This document shows, piece by piece, positions 1 through 8,804 of a DNA stretch of 64,000 nt. Positions within the stretch are counted from its first letter, which is position 1; each line of letters begins with the position of its first letter. A program made the position numbers and the translations under genes. This DNA comes from Anaerolineae bacterium. Lineage in GTDB: Bacteria > Chloroflexota > Anaerolineae > Aggregatilineales > Phototrophicaceae. The notes under the pieces were generated by a model. That model did no database searches. It saw nothing but the letters and a program-made list of their open reading frames with translations, and was not told the origin of the DNA. The DNA is taken from positions 122,258-186,257 of the forward strand of contig JALHNT010000007.1 in the NCBI GenBank assembly GCA_022843385.1, read 5' to 3'.

Positions 1-141
1 TACGATGATCCTGAATCGCTGACCCATAAAGCCAACTATGTCAGCGATAATGGCTTCGGTGGCATCATGATCTGGGAACTGGCTTCTGACGATCCCGATT
101 CAACCCTGCTCAAGGCGATTCATGCAGCACTGTATCCGTGA
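1..141 (+). CDS. C-terminal end of a probable GH18-type glycoside hydrolase (partial)
   Basis: Only the last 46 codons are inside the window; the reading frame is open from base 1 and stops at TGA 139-141. The tail contains GGIMIWELASDD followed by a short helix ending in ALYP. This is the usual last beta strand and helix of the GH18 (chitinase-like) TIM barrel, where a Trp in an M-x-W-E type strand lines the substrate pocket. The residues just before it (KANYVSDNGFGG) match the K-x-x-Y-V loop seen in GH18 enzymes. The catalytic DxxDxDxE motif lies upstream and cannot be checked. Family assignment rests on this short tail alone. No terminator is obvious in the 83 bases before the next, convergent gene. 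Confidence 0.6.
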   Translation, partial: YDDPESLTHKANYVSDNGFGGIMIWELASDDPDSTLLKAIHAALYP

Positions 142-224
142 TGTGCGAGAGTGATCTACGAGGATCTGCGCCTTAAGGCATTGGGTTCAGGGTAAGGGCA
201 AATGCCAGGACGTGACCATCCGGG

Positions 225-1238
225 TCAAGCCTGACGCTTGAAACCCATCGAGTCAGCAGTCCTGCGCGCGATCTCGACCACATTACCGGGATCGAATTGC
301 CCCTCCAACGCGCTGATCTGAATTGCGCGATTGTCGTCGCTGTGTTGGCCGGTCGTCCACTCGATGATGGTGACAGCAATATCCTGCACGATGCGTTCAT
401 AGCGATAATAGACCAGCGCGGCAGAATTGATTATCGCTGGCCCATAGCCTTCCCAGAACCCGCGCGCATCTGCTTCCCGATCCCAACCCAGGCCGATGCC
501 CGCACCCACAAACATCAGATCACGTTCTTTGGGAGCTAGCAGCGTATCATCCCAATCGACGATGAAGAGTTCGCCCGCTTCATCAATCAGCACGTTACCC
601 CCATGAATATCGGCGTGGCACAAGACGACTTCGGGCGGATGCGCCGCCAGGGCATCACCTAGCTCCTGCGCCTGACCCACCAGATCATCAATTTCGGCCC
701 GCCGGTGCTGCACCAGCCGGGCTAAGGCATCCGTCGTTCCTGTATTCGCGATGCCGGCCTGGTAAGACCGAACCACATCGCGCCAGTAGGCAGTATAGCT
801 TTCCTGGCGCAGCTTTTGCCGCAGAGCTACTGGCAACGAAGCGTTATGGATGCCCTTCAGCGCAGTGCCGAGCTGTCGCCAATTGTGCGGAGAGAGTTCG
901 ACAGCAAAGCCATCCTTCCCGATCACATAGGGATACACCATGACATAGAATTCATAAAATTGGGTAGTAAGCTGCCCATTACGGGTGGAAACAGGGGCGA
1001 TGACCGACTCGATCTGCTGCTCATGGAGGAAATGCGGGATCAGCAGCGTTGTTTCATCAAAACTGCCTCGCTTGAACTTGACGAAGTAACTGACCTGATC
1101 CGTTGTGGTGATGCGATAAGCCGCGGCGTTGGGATCAAACCCGAGCGGCAGAAAGGTCAGTTGGGCAACTCGCAGGTCATGTTGATGGCTCAGAAACGCG
1201 ATAATCTCATCATCAGGGTATTCTAGCCTGTCCAGCAT
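225..1238 (-). CDS. Aminoglycoside phosphotransferase (APH)-family kinase
   Basis: A 337-residue protein with the APH/choline-kinase fold. The N-lobe carries a Lys-containing strand (SYFVKFKRG, about residues 50-58). The catalytic loop CHADIHGGN (207-215) has the Brenner-type HxDxxxxN arrangement with catalytic Asp210. The metal-binding segment FIVDWDD follows near residue 228. Such enzymes transfer the gamma phosphate of ATP to a hydroxyl of a small molecule. The closest described type by layout is the spectinomycin phosphotransferase-like (APH(9)) branch, but many chromosomal members have unknown, non-drug substrates, so resistance should not be assumed. The ATG start follows a GAGGAG motif about 12 bases upstream. 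It is convergent with the GH18 tail and separated from the SRPBCC gene by about 210 bases with no feature seen. Confidence 0.85.
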   Translation of the reverse strand: MLDRLEYPDDEIIAFLSHQHDLRVAQLTFLPLGFDPNAAAYRITTTDQVSYFVKFKRGSFDETTLLIPHFLHEQQIESVIAPVSTRNGQLTTQFYEFYVMVYPYVIGKDGFAVELSPHNWRQLGTALKGIHNASLPVALRQKLRQESYTAYWRDVVRSYQAGIANTGTTDALARLVQHRRAEIDDLVGQAQELGDALAAHPPEVVLCHADIHGGNVLIDEAGELFIVDWDDTLLAPKERDLMFVGAGIGLGWDREADARGFWEGYGPAIINSAALVYYRYERIVQDIAVTIIEWTTGQHSDDNRAIQISALEGQFDPGNVVEIARRTADSMGFKRQA

Positions 1239-1447
1239 GGTTCATTCAACTCCTCGCTATCCTGCTCAAGTGGCTGAACAGAAGAGGCGCTGATGGCGGT
1301 CTGCTGAAAATCCAGCCGGGCAGTTACAAACGGTGCCCAATCGTATAGGCGTTTCAGAGTGAATGAAAGGGGATGCGCACCGCCTCTCGCTGCTTGCCCA
1401 AAAATCAGAGAAGGATCGTGAGTGCCAGGGGAGATACGCTGCCTGGG

Positions 1448-1882
1448 TCAGACAGGGCGCTGTTCGGCGATGTCCCGCAGGTTAAACATCAGTTGTTCCA
1501 GTACGGCGCTGGTCTGGCGCTCCAGGCAGCCCGGGTCAGTGGCGATCAGCCGAACCGGATGGGTGTAGGTCACAGACAAGGCGGCATGGGTCCAACAGCC
1601 ATCGCTTTCCAGCCACCACTGCCAGCGCGATAGCCATTCGCCGCTGGTTTCATACTGGATCTGCTGTGGCGGCTGGTAGGCGGTCATGCGTAACTGACCA
1701 CGCAGGCGGACACCGGACATGAGGTATTCAAAAGCGCTGTCATACCCGCCGAGACGGGACTCGGCGCAGTACAGCAGTTTGAAGCAGGGATTGAGGCGAC
1801 GGTTGGCATCCGGACAATCCAGCACTGACCAGACGCTGGCGGCGGGCGAATGAATGATGACATTCTGATGAAGGCTGACCAT
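1448..1882 (-). CDS. SRPBCC (START/Bet v1-like) ligand-binding domain protein
   Basis: A 144-residue single-domain protein. The opening VSLHQNVIIHSPAASVWSVL is the typical first strand of SRPBCC (polyketide cyclase/dehydrase and lipid transport) proteins, where a strand leads to I-x-A/S-P-x-x-x-V-W. It ends in a long C-terminal helix (about 115-140) that closes the hydrophobic cavity. These proteins bind hydrophobic ligands or act as cyclases or aromatases; the substrate cannot be read from sequence. No signal peptide is visible, so it is probably cytosolic. GGGGGAT lies 6 bases before the ATG, a good ribosome site. A 12-bp inverted repeat (1981-2049) lies about 100 bases upstream. Confidence 0.75.
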   Translation of the reverse strand: MVSLHQNVIIHSPAASVWSVLDCPDANRRLNPCFKLLYCAESRLGGYDSAFEYLMSGVRLRGQLRMTAYQPPQQIQYETSGEWLSRWQWWLESDGCWTHAALSVTYTHPVRLIATDPGCLERQTSAVLEQLMFNLRDIAEQRPV

Positions 1883-1980
1883 CGGTTATCCCCCTGAGTG
1901 GATGCTGCATCCTGCCTGACAGCATAGTCCAGTGAGCTGGTCATCTGACAGATCAGTTCCTGCTCACTTGGTGTTCATTT

Positions 1981-2049
1981 TAGTCTGATTATCTGTCATT
2001 AGCATCCACCCAAAGCCGGAGACCGTTTCGATAAGACATAATCAGACTA
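1981..2049. repeat. 12-bp perfect inverted repeat with 45-base loop
   Basis: TAGTCTGATTAT (1981-1992) and ATAATCAGACTA (2038-2049) are exact reverse complements. They lie in the 225-base gap between two minus-strand genes, downstream of the DUF5519-like gene and upstream of the SRPBCC gene. The AT-rich arms and long loop do not resemble a Rho-independent terminator. It could be a pair of operator half-sites, a structured leader, or the ends of a tiny non-autonomous element. Confidence 0.6.
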
Positions 2050-2107
2050 CATCCGCTGACGAGAACCCTGACAAATAGCACTCCCATGCCAAAGGGCTTC
2101 ACAGACT

Positions 2108-2539
2108 TCAGCTCGTCGCACCACCGGTCACGCGCTGAAAGACATCTGCCAGCGGCTGACTCAATTGCAGCGCCGCCACCGCTGTCGGGACATCCACCGC
2201 GTCCTTCAGGCTGGCGCGCTGGCTGCCGCGCGTAGCATTGAACAGATACGACAGCCGGAATAACCAGATGGCGCGCTCGACATCCACTTCTGACCGGATG
2301 TAGAAGCTGATCCAGCCGGTCTCACGCAACATATGATGCGGCTCGGCCCGACCTTCAGCGATCAGTTGGTCGCGCAGCTTGCTGTTGAAGGGAATATCCA
2401 CCATGCCATTGTGATGAAGATGACCAACTTCGACGCTTCCCAGGTTGAACTCGGTGCCGCCGAAACGATGCGGTTGGGCGCTCATACCCGGCCAACCGGT
2501 GACTGTCTGGCGGATGCGTTCGAGATACTGCTGCATCAT
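2108..2539 (-). CDS. DUF5519-like (luciferase-domain) small protein
   Basis: The reading frame extends further upstream, but ATG 2539 is chosen because AGAGGAACC sits about 8 bases before it and the earlier stretch shows no protein-like character. The 143-residue product starts MMQQYLERIRQTV and contains FGGTEFNLGSVEVGHLHHNG, then VDIPFNSKLRDQLI and TGWISFYI. This order (a basic protein family helix, a strand with E-[VIL]-G-H-x-H, then D-I-P-F and a W-I-S-F-Y strand) is that of the DUF5519/luciferase-domain family. Despite the family name there is no demonstrated light reaction for most members. Cytosolic; function unknown. It is divergent from the dehalogenase-like gene, sharing a 141-base intergenic region. 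Confidence 0.7.
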   Translation of the reverse strand: MMQQYLERIRQTVTGWPGMSAQPHRFGGTEFNLGSVEVGHLHHNGMVDIPFNSKLRDQLIAEGRAEPHHMLRETGWISFYIRSEVDVERAIWLFRLSYLFNATRGSQRASLKDAVDVPTAVAALQLSQPLADVFQRVTGGATS

Positions 2540-2609
2540 GATAGGGTTCCTCTGGTTGAATATCGACTTGTCACTCAGACGCGCTGAACCCCGTCGATTG
2601 CACCCGATC

Positions 2610-2638
2610 CTGACCGAAAGTACAGGGTACGCTACAAT
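2610..2638 (+). promoter_or_regulatory. Probable sigma-70-type promoter of the dehalogenase-like gene
   Basis: CTGACC (2610-2615, four of six matches to TTGACA) and TACAAT (2633-2638, five of six matches to TATAAT) are separated by exactly 17 bases. They lie 42 bases before the chosen ATG at 2681. No other good candidate is seen in the gap between the divergent genes. Confidence 0.5.
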
Positions 2639-2680
2639 AGATCTCATCGACCAGCCCGCATGCGAAAGGCAGGTGTCTCC

Positions 2681-3568
2681 ATGCCCATCTTACGTACCCC
2701 GGACGAGCGCTTCGCGGATCTGAGCGATTGGCCTTACCCGCCGCAATATCACGAGAGTGATGGTCTGCGGATGCACTATGTCGAAGTCGGTGCTGGCAAC
2801 CCAATCCTCTGCCTGCATGGTGAACCGACCTGGGGTTATCTCTACCGTAAGATGATCCCGGCGCTATCGCGGGTGGGGCGCGTCATCGCTCCCGATCTGA
2901 TCGGTTTTGGGCGCTCGGATAAGCTGACAGAGTTAGCCGAGTATTCCATCGCGCTGCATCACACTAAGCTGGTTGGTTTCATCCAGGCGCTTGATCTGAC
3001 AAACATCACGCTCGTGTGCCAGGACTGGGGCGGCATTCTGGGGCTGCCCATCGCGGCAGCGCTACCGGAGCGCTTCGCTCGGTTGGTCATCATGAATACC
3101 GGCTTACCGGGCGGTGACACGCCGCTGACGGAAGGATTCATGCAGTGGCGCGCCTTCGCCGAACGGGTCGGGCGTGATCTGGAACCAGGGCAATTGGTGG
3201 AAATTAGCCTGGTGAACAAGCCGCTGCCCATCGAGGTGGCCCGCGCCTATGACGCTCCATTCCCGGATTCGTCATACCGCAGCGGTGTGGCGGCCTTTCC
3301 ACTTCTGGTGCCGACGCAACCCGATGACCCCGGCGCGGCTGAAATTCGTCAGGCGAGGGAACGACTGAGCCAGTGGGACAAACCAGCCTTGATCCTCTTC
3401 TCAGATGGCGACCCGGTAACGCGCGGCGGGGATCGCTATTTCCGCAAGTTGATTCCGACAGCCGCAGAGCAACCAGAGATCGTCATCCGGCAGGCCGGAC
3501 ATTTCCTGCAGGAAGAAAAAGGGGCAGAGATCGCCGACCACATTGTTCAGTTCATCCTCCGCACCTGA
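2681..3568 (+). CDS. Haloalkane dehalogenase-like alpha/beta hydrolase
   Basis: A 295-residue alpha/beta-hydrolase. The ATG at 2681 is preferred over one seven codons earlier because AAAGGCAGG precedes it by about 8 bases. Visible active-site parts are HGEPTW (oxyanion loop; the Trp after it is a halide-stabilising residue in this family), nucleophile elbow CQDWGG with Asp about residue 115 followed by the second conserved Trp, an acidic residue in FSDGDPVT, and the base His in QAGHFLQEE near the C-terminus. An Asp nucleophile followed by Trp separates haloalkane dehalogenases, especially the DhlA-type subfamily, from serine esterases and fluoroacetate dehalogenases. The predicted reaction is hydrolysis of carbon-halogen bonds to alcohols; the natural substrate is unknown. 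It stands alone, convergent with a methyltransferase gene 8 bases away. Confidence 0.85.
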   Translation: MPILRTPDERFADLSDWPYPPQYHESDGLRMHYVEVGAGNPILCLHGEPTWGYLYRKMIPALSRVGRVIAPDLIGFGRSDKLTELAEYSIALHHTKLVGFIQALDLTNITLVCQDWGGILGLPIAAALPERFARLVIMNTGLPGGDTPLTEGFMQWRAFAERVGRDLEPGQLVEISLVNKPLPIEVARAYDAPFPDSSYRSGVAAFPLLVPTQPDDPGAAEIRQARERLSQWDKPALILFSDGDPVTRGGDRYFRKLIPTAAEQPEIVIRQAGHFLQEEKGAEIADHIVQFILRT

Positions 3569-3576
3569 CCAACCGG

Positions 3577-4251
3577 TTATGAACCCTGGCCGAGTGACAG
3601 CGCTGGTTTGAGCAGGTTCATCGTAAATGCCGGGAAGCTGCCCATCTGGCTTTCAATGACGAAGCCAGTTTCAGCCGCCATCGCGCGAATGGCACCCGGC
3701 GTCTGATAGTCAGGGTCGGGAAGCACTTCGGTGATGGACAGGATACCGCCCGGTTTCAACGCCCGATAGATTTCGCGCAGCGCCGCCACCTTATCCGGGA
3801 TTTCACCCAGAACCGTGACCAGGAAGACGCGATCAAAGGTGTTGGCTTCGGTCCTGCCCTCACCGATACCGGCCTCCAGCAGCTTCACATTGGTGACGTG
3901 CTGCTCAGTGAGCTTCTTCTGTACTCGCTCCAGCATCGCCGGCTGAATATCCAGCGCCACCACCTCGCCAGTTTCACCCACCCGCAGCGCTGCCGGCAGG
4001 GTGATGCGCCCTGGGCCGCAGCCGACATCCAGTACGCGCATCCCCGGCTGAACAGTAGCACGCTCCAGTAGCAGGTGGGAGCCGGCCACCCTGTTCATGA
4101 ATGGGTTTTCCAGCAGGAAACTCAGGCTCGATGGGCAAGGCAGATGAGGATGCTGGCGACGATACAGCAGCGCTCCTACGCCAAATAATGTCAGTAATGC
4201 CAGAACGAATTTTGCTCGATTCATGCTCTGATGACGGATTCCTGCGTTCAT
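3577..4251 (-). CDS. Membrane-anchored class I SAM-dependent methyltransferase
   Basis: The ATG at 4251 is chosen because GAGGAG lies 10 bases upstream; an earlier in-frame start lacks one. The 224-residue product begins with a hydrophobic stretch (FVLALLTLFGVGALLY) that looks like a single membrane anchor. A Rossmann methyltransferase follows: motif I VLDVGCGPGR, an acidic residue ending strand 2 (VVALDIQ), and a post-motif ALKPGGILSITEV. This resembles UbiE/COQ5-like or small-molecule methyltransferases (Methyltransf_11/25 type). The substrate cannot be inferred, but the anchor suggests a membrane lipid or quinone-like acceptor. Its 3' end nearly meets the dehalogenase-like gene, and no terminator was found between them. 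Confidence 0.8.
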   Translation of the reverse strand: MNAGIRHQSMNRAKFVLALLTLFGVGALLYRRQHPHLPCPSSLSFLLENPFMNRVAGSHLLLERATVQPGMRVLDVGCGPGRITLPAALRVGETGEVVALDIQPAMLERVQKKLTEQHVTNVKLLEAGIGEGRTEANTFDRVFLVTVLGEIPDKVAALREIYRALKPGGILSITEVLPDPDYQTPGAIRAMAAETGFVIESQMGSFPAFTMNLLKPALSLGQGS

Positions 4252-4488
4252 GTGATCGTTACTCCTCGTAGTCAAATAGCGCATTCGCACGATGATCGCA
4301 GCATTGATCGACAGACTCTATACGCATGACGGCCATGAGCGGTTGTGAATAGCATCACAAATAAGCCGCCCAACGCTTCACTGTGCATCGAGATTAAATT
4401 TCTGTAAAACGTAAAGCGTGTCTGGGTTTTCGCCGTTATTTCCGCTATAGTCTCCGTCCTTATCCCAAAGTCGATCAGGACGAAGACT

Positions 4489-6618
4489 ATGACCGCCGTC
4501 GAGGACACCCAACTCCCGGAACTCACGCCACAAACCTACGTCAACCGTGAACTGGCCTGGCTTGAGTTCAATCGTCGTGTGCTCGCGATCGCTCAGGATG
4601 AGACGGTGCCGCTGCTGGAGCGCGTCAAGTTCCTGGCAATTTTCAGCAACAATCTGGATGAATTCTATATGGTGCGCGTCGCTTCAGTGCATGACAAGAT
4701 GCGCGCCGGGCTGCCCAATAGCCGTCCCGATGGCTACCAACCCCATCCGCTGTTGGCGGAGATCCGTCGCCGGGTGTTGGAGTTAATCGCTCAGCAGCGC
4801 GTGACCATGCGCGAAGTGTTTGCCAAGCTGGAAACCTATGGCATCCGCCTGACCGAAGTTAATCACCTGAATGAATGGGAACGTGAAGCCACCCGCCTCT
4901 ATTTCCAGGACGAGATTTTCCCGGTGTTGACGCCGCTGGCGGTCGATCATGCCCGTCCGTTTCCTTTCATCTCCAACCTCAGCCTGAACCTGGCGATCTG
5001 GTTGCGCCGTTCCAACAGCGGTTCGAATCGCCAGACCGAATTCGTTCGGCTGAAAGTGCCGGAAGCGCTGCCACGCATCGTCGATGTGGGCAAGGTCATG
5101 CGCCGTTACCTGAACGATGGCAGCGTCAAGGATACTTTCGTCTTTCTGGAAGACATCATCGGCGATAACCTCGACACCCTCTTTCCTGGCATGAAGGTGG
5201 TCGAGCAGTATCCTTTCCGCGTCACCCGCGATGCCGATGTCGATTACGAGCAGGAAGAGGAGACTATCGGCGATATGAGCGCGCTGATCGAGGACAGCGT
5301 CCGCGAACGGCGCTTCGGCTCGGTGGTGCGGCTGAGCGTGCCGGACAACATTAGCGAACGCACGCTGAATCATCTGATTCGCCAGTTGGCGGTCGAACAG
5401 GAACGCGATGTCTATTTGATTGATGGGGCGCTGGGGGCCAGCAGCCTGTTTGAACTCTCCGGCGTCGATCATCCCCAGCTCAAGTATCCGCCCTATCTGC
5501 CGCGCCTGAGCGACAGCCTGGATGAGCGCAATATCTTTGCCACCATCCGCAAGGGTGATGTGCTGCTGCATCATCCCTATGACTCATTCAAACCGGTCGA
5601 GACCTTCTTCCGCGCCGCCGCCCATGATGACGAGGTGCTGGCGATCAAGGCCACGCTCTATCGTGTCGGCAAGAACTCGCCCATCATCGAGGCGCTGCTG
5701 GAAGCCCGCGACAACGACAAACAGGTGGCGGTGCTGGTCGAACTGAAGGCGCGTTTCGACGAAGAGAACAACCTGGAATGGGCGCGTCAGTTGGAACACA
5801 AAGGGGTGCATGTCACCTATGGCGTCGAGGAACTGCCAGTTAAGACTCATGCCAAAGTGGCGATGGTCGTCCGCCGCGAACCCCAGGGCGTCGAGCGCTA
5901 TCTGCATCTCGGAACCGGCAATTACAATGCCAGCACCGCCCGGCTGTATACCGATCTCGGTCTGTTCACCTGCAATGAGGAACTCGCCGACGATGTCTCG
6001 CGCATGTTCAACCGGTTGACGGGTTATGCCCCGGCCACCACCTACAAGCGCCTGCTGGTCGCCCCGGAACAATTACAGAACGGCCTGATCCGCCTGATCG
6101 ATAACGAGATCGCTGCCGCCCGTGAAGGCAAAACGGCGCGCATGATCCTCAAGATGAATCAGCTTGAGGAAGATGTCATGATCCAGAAGCTGTATCAGGC
6201 ATCGCAGGCCGGCGTGCATATTGACCTGATTGTGCGCGGCCTCTCCTGTCTGCTGCCGGGCATTCCCGGTGTCAGTGATAACATCCGCCTCGTCAGCCAT
6301 ATCGGACGCTTTCTGGAACACAGCCGCATCTTCTACTTCCACAACGCTCCGCCGGATCAGCGCATTTATCTCGGCAGCGCCGATCTGATGCGCCGCAACC
6401 TGTACAATCGGGTCGAAGTTGTCTTCCCGATCCTCGATGCAAATTTGCAGAAGCACATCCAGCGCTTGCTGGCAACCTATCTGCATGACAATCAACTGAC
6501 CTGGGAAATGCAGTCGGATGGCACCTACCGCAAGGTGACACCGCTGGAGACAGATGTCACCCTTTCGGCGCAGGAAGCCTTCATGCTCTCCAGCTTCGGG
6601 CTGGATGATCTGGAGTAA
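4489..6618 (+). CDS. ppk1: Polyphosphate kinase 1
   Basis: A full-length 709-residue PPK1, which reversibly polymerises the terminal phosphate of ATP into inorganic polyphosphate. The N-terminal segment YVNRELAWLEFNRRVL and the adjoining FLAIFSNNLDEFYMVRV are diagnostic. The two catalytic histidines of the phospholipase-D-like C-terminal domains are present: His454 in KTHAKVAMVV, the phosphoenzyme His, and His611 in LEHSRIFYF. Both are offset by 19 from the E. coli positions 435 and 592. SADLMRRNLYNRVEV closes the active site. No ppx gene is adjacent. A TATAGT box at 4446 may be its -10. It ends in a strong hairpin shared with the convergent epimerase. Confidence 0.97.
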   Translation: MTAVEDTQLPELTPQTYVNRELAWLEFNRRVLAIAQDETVPLLERVKFLAIFSNNLDEFYMVRVASVHDKMRAGLPNSRPDGYQPHPLLAEIRRRVLELIAQQRVTMREVFAKLETYGIRLTEVNHLNEWEREATRLYFQDEIFPVLTPLAVDHARPFPFISNLSLNLAIWLRRSNSGSNRQTEFVRLKVPEALPRIVDVGKVMRRYLNDGSVKDTFVFLEDIIGDNLDTLFPGMKVVEQYPFRVTRDADVDYEQEEETIGDMSALIEDSVRERRFGSVVRLSVPDNISERTLNHLIRQLAVEQERDVYLIDGALGASSLFELSGVDHPQLKYPPYLPRLSDSLDERNIFATIRKGDVLLHHPYDSFKPVETFFRAAAHDDEVLAIKATLYRVGKNSPIIEALLEARDNDKQVAVLVELKARFDEENNLEWARQLEHKGVHVTYGVEELPVKTHAKVAMVVRREPQGVERYLHLGTGNYNASTARLYTDLGLFTCNEELADDVSRMFNRLTGYAPATTYKRLLVAPEQLQNGLIRLIDNEIAAAREGKTARMILKMNQLEEDVMIQKLYQASQAGVHIDLIVRGLSCLLPGIPGVSDNIRLVSHIGRFLEHSRIFYFHNAPPDQRIYLGSADLMRRNLYNRVEVVFPILDANLQKHIQRLLATYLHDNQLTWEMQSDGTYRKVTPLETDVTLSAQEAFMLSSFGLDDLE

Positions 6619-6679
6619 GCGAGAGCAAAGAATCGACCCGCATTATCTATACAACCAGATAGCGAACCATCCAGCTTAG

Positions 6680-6706
6680 GGATAGGCATGGTTGAGATGC
6701 CTATCC
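6680..6706. terminator. Bidirectional hairpin between ppk1 and the epimerase gene
   Basis: GGATAGGCAT (6680-6689) pairs perfectly over 10 bp with ATGCCTATCC (6697-6706) around a 7-base loop. It lies between two convergent genes. There is no long T run on either side, so termination could be structure-based or Rho-assisted. Confidence 0.6.
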
Positions 6707-6744
6707 GGGAGCGAGTCAACGAGTGGTGCCGGAATCAACCTGGC

Positions 6745-7761
6745 TCAAGACTGTACCTTCTGGGCATCGATTAGACGCTGCCAGCTCGGCGGCAGGTTCT
6801 TCAGGACTTCGATGGCGCTGAAGGGCGTCCCCTGCATCGGGCCGCGCTGCTTGGCCCAGTGCGCCACCCGCGTCAGCCCATCGACCAGGGTGGTCTGGGG
6901 ATTAACCCCCAGGATTTCCCGCGCCAGGGTGTGATCAGAATAGGCGACGTGGACTTCTTCACGCGCGGGCAAATGGGTGATGTTGACCGGCGCACCCATA
7001 ACTTCGCAGCAGACTTCAGCCAGTTCATTGACGGTGTAGGGCGTATCGGCGCCGATGTTGAAGATACGGTTGCGCGCCGCTGCGACTTCCGGCGAGTGAG
7101 CGATGCCACCGGCAATATCACCGACATAGGAGAAAGCACGCTGCTGGGTGCCATCGCCGAACACGCTCAAAGACTTGCCCTGCATGATCTGATTCATAAA
7201 AATACCGACCACATTGCGATACGGATCGCCCAAATTCTGCCGTTCGCCATAGACGTTGTGTGGACGGAAGATGACATAGTCCAGGCCGAACATGTGGTGC
7301 GAGGCCTTGAGTTCCTGCTCTACCGTGTACTTGGCGATGCCATAGCTGTCGGTGGGCATGGGGATCATGTCTTCGACCATCGGTGTGCGACCTTCACCAT
7401 AGACGGCGATGGACGAGGTGAAGACGAAGCATTTCACCTGGGTGTTGACGGCGCAGTTGATGAGGTTGACGCTGCCGACCACATTGTTCATGTAGTTGAA
7501 GCGCTTGATGAAGTGGCTCAGTCCTTCAGCAGCATAAGCCGCCAGATGATAGACGTAATCGAACTTCTCAGTCTCGAACAACGTTGTCAACGTCTCGTGA
7601 TCGAGAATGGATGCCTGAACGAAACGCACGCCTGCCGGAACATTCTCGGTGAAGCCACCGCTCAGATCATCCAGGCCGACGACCTCGTGACCAAGCGCCA
7701 GCAAACTTTCGCATACATGCGATCCCAGGAAGCCTGCTGCTCCTGTTACCAGAGATTTCAT
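6745..7761 (-). CDS. NAD-dependent nucleotide-sugar epimerase/dehydratase (extended SDR)
   Basis: A 338-residue extended short-chain dehydrogenase. The N-terminal glycine motif TGAAGFLG (6-13) binds NAD. The active-site dyad is YGIAK (Tyr140, Lys144) with an upstream TSSIAVYGEG strand. FRPHNVYGERQN and NIGADTPYTV match UDP-glucose 4-epimerase-like enzymes. The predicted role is C4 epimerisation (or a dehydratase reaction) of a UDP- or dTDP-sugar for surface glycans. It is encoded 26 bases downstream of a GT2 glycosyltransferase on the same strand, so the two probably form an operon that makes and attaches one sugar. The exact sugar is not determinable. Confidence 0.85.
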   Translation of the reverse strand: MKSLVTGAAGFLGSHVCESLLALGHEVVGLDDLSGGFTENVPAGVRFVQASILDHETLTTLFETEKFDYVYHLAAYAAEGLSHFIKRFNYMNNVVGSVNLINCAVNTQVKCFVFTSSIAVYGEGRTPMVEDMIPMPTDSYGIAKYTVEQELKASHHMFGLDYVIFRPHNVYGERQNLGDPYRNVVGIFMNQIMQGKSLSVFGDGTQQRAFSYVGDIAGGIAHSPEVAAARNRIFNIGADTPYTVNELAEVCCEVMGAPVNITHLPAREEVHVAYSDHTLAREILGVNPQTTLVDGLTRVAHWAKQRGPMQGTPFSAIEVLKNLPPSWQRLIDAQKVQS

Positions 7762-7787
7762 AATGATTCACTCACCTCGTTAGATAA

Positions 7788-8690
7788 TTATGCCGTGTGT
7801 CCCAAACGACCCCGATAGTAGTCGCTAATGGCGCGGATCATGACCGGGCGCAGATGACGGCGGTCGGCCCATTTCGGCTTCAGAGTCCAGCTCGCCATCG
7901 TGCGGATATACTCAAACCACACCCGCAGCCAGGTTTCAAACCCGGCGCGAGTTTTGCGCAGGAAGAGGAAGCGGTTGCGCGTCATATAATAATAAGCCCA
8001 GCTTGATGTGGCGCGCGCTTCCAGCGGAATCTTGTGCCACATCTTGGCCTTCGGCACATACGCCAGCTTGAAGCCAGCTCGTCCAGCGCGGACGCACCAC
8101 TCGGTCTCTTCGTAGTAGATGAAGAAGTCGTCATCCAGCCCGCCGACCTTTTCCCAGACGTTGCGCCGCCCCAGCAACGCACAACCGGAAATGAAATCGA
8201 CCGGCGTGGTCTCGCTGCCGAACTGCCCCTGATCCTTCTCATTCAGCCCGACCATCGAGGATGTGCCGTGTTTCCAGTCAATCGACCCGCCCACCGACCA
8301 GATCAGATTGGGGTCATCATAATAATAGATCATCGGCCCGGTCACGCCGATGCTGGGGTCTTTCTCCATCACATCGATCAGCAGGTCGAACATATCCGGC
8401 GCGACAGTGGTATCGTTGTTCAGCAGCATGATGTAATCCGCGCCATGCTTGAGCGCGTAGTCGATGCCGACATTGTTGCCGCCGGTGAAGCCCCGGTTGA
8501 CGCCGGTATCGAGCAGCATGGTATCCGGATAGGCTGACTTGATCGCCTCGACCGACTCGCGTTTGGAACCATTATCGACGACGATAGTTTCCAGATTGGG
8601 ATAGGTCACTTCGCCCAGCGAACGAATGCAGTCGAGCGTGAAATGATGATTATTGAAGTTGAGCAGGATAATGCTCACCTTTGGTTTCAT
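7788..8690 (-). CDS. GT2-family glycosyltransferase (rhamnosyltransferase-like)
   Basis: The start at 8690 (MKPKVSIILLNFNN) is chosen because the GT2 fold begins directly there and GGAGG lies just upstream; the frame is open further 5' but without family-like sequence. The product is 300 residues. Features of inverting GT2 enzymes are the first strand VSIILLNFN, the NDP-contact VVDNGS, GVNRGFTGGNNVGI, the DXD-type LLNNDTTV, and FIYYEETEWCVRAGRAGF, the acceptor loop typical of rhamnosyl/WcaA-like transferases. No transmembrane segment is obvious. It is the first gene of a pair with the epimerase, likely adding a deoxy or neutral sugar to an extracellular glycan on the cytosolic face of the membrane. 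Confidence 0.88.
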   Translation of the reverse strand: MKPKVSIILLNFNNHHFTLDCIRSLGEVTYPNLETIVVDNGSKRESVEAIKSAYPDTMLLDTGVNRGFTGGNNVGIDYALKHGADYIMLLNNDTTVAPDMFDLLIDVMEKDPSIGVTGPMIYYYDDPNLIWSVGGSIDWKHGTSSMVGLNEKDQGQFGSETTPVDFISGCALLGRRNVWEKVGGLDDDFFIYYEETEWCVRAGRAGFKLAYVPKAKMWHKIPLEARATSSWAYYYMTRNRFLFLRKTRAGFETWLRVWFEYIRTMASWTLKPKWADRRHLRPVMIRAISDYYRGRLGHTA

Positions 8691-8804
8691 GGAGCCTCCA
8701 CTGTCTGGCATGTTGTGATTACGCCGCATCCTAAAGAGTTGACCTTGCAACTGGCTAAACCTTTAGTCAAGGGTGATGGCTGCAAGCTCTCCTCATTCTA
8801 CGCC

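Noticed and set aside
4783..5574. A 263-codon minus-strand frame inside ppk1
   Set aside because: Shadow of a conserved gene; no start signal or domain.
6859..7818. A 319-codon open frame on the plus strand across the epimerase gene
   Set aside because: The minus-strand epimerase has complete SDR motifs; the antisense translation is His/Asp-rich with no domain.
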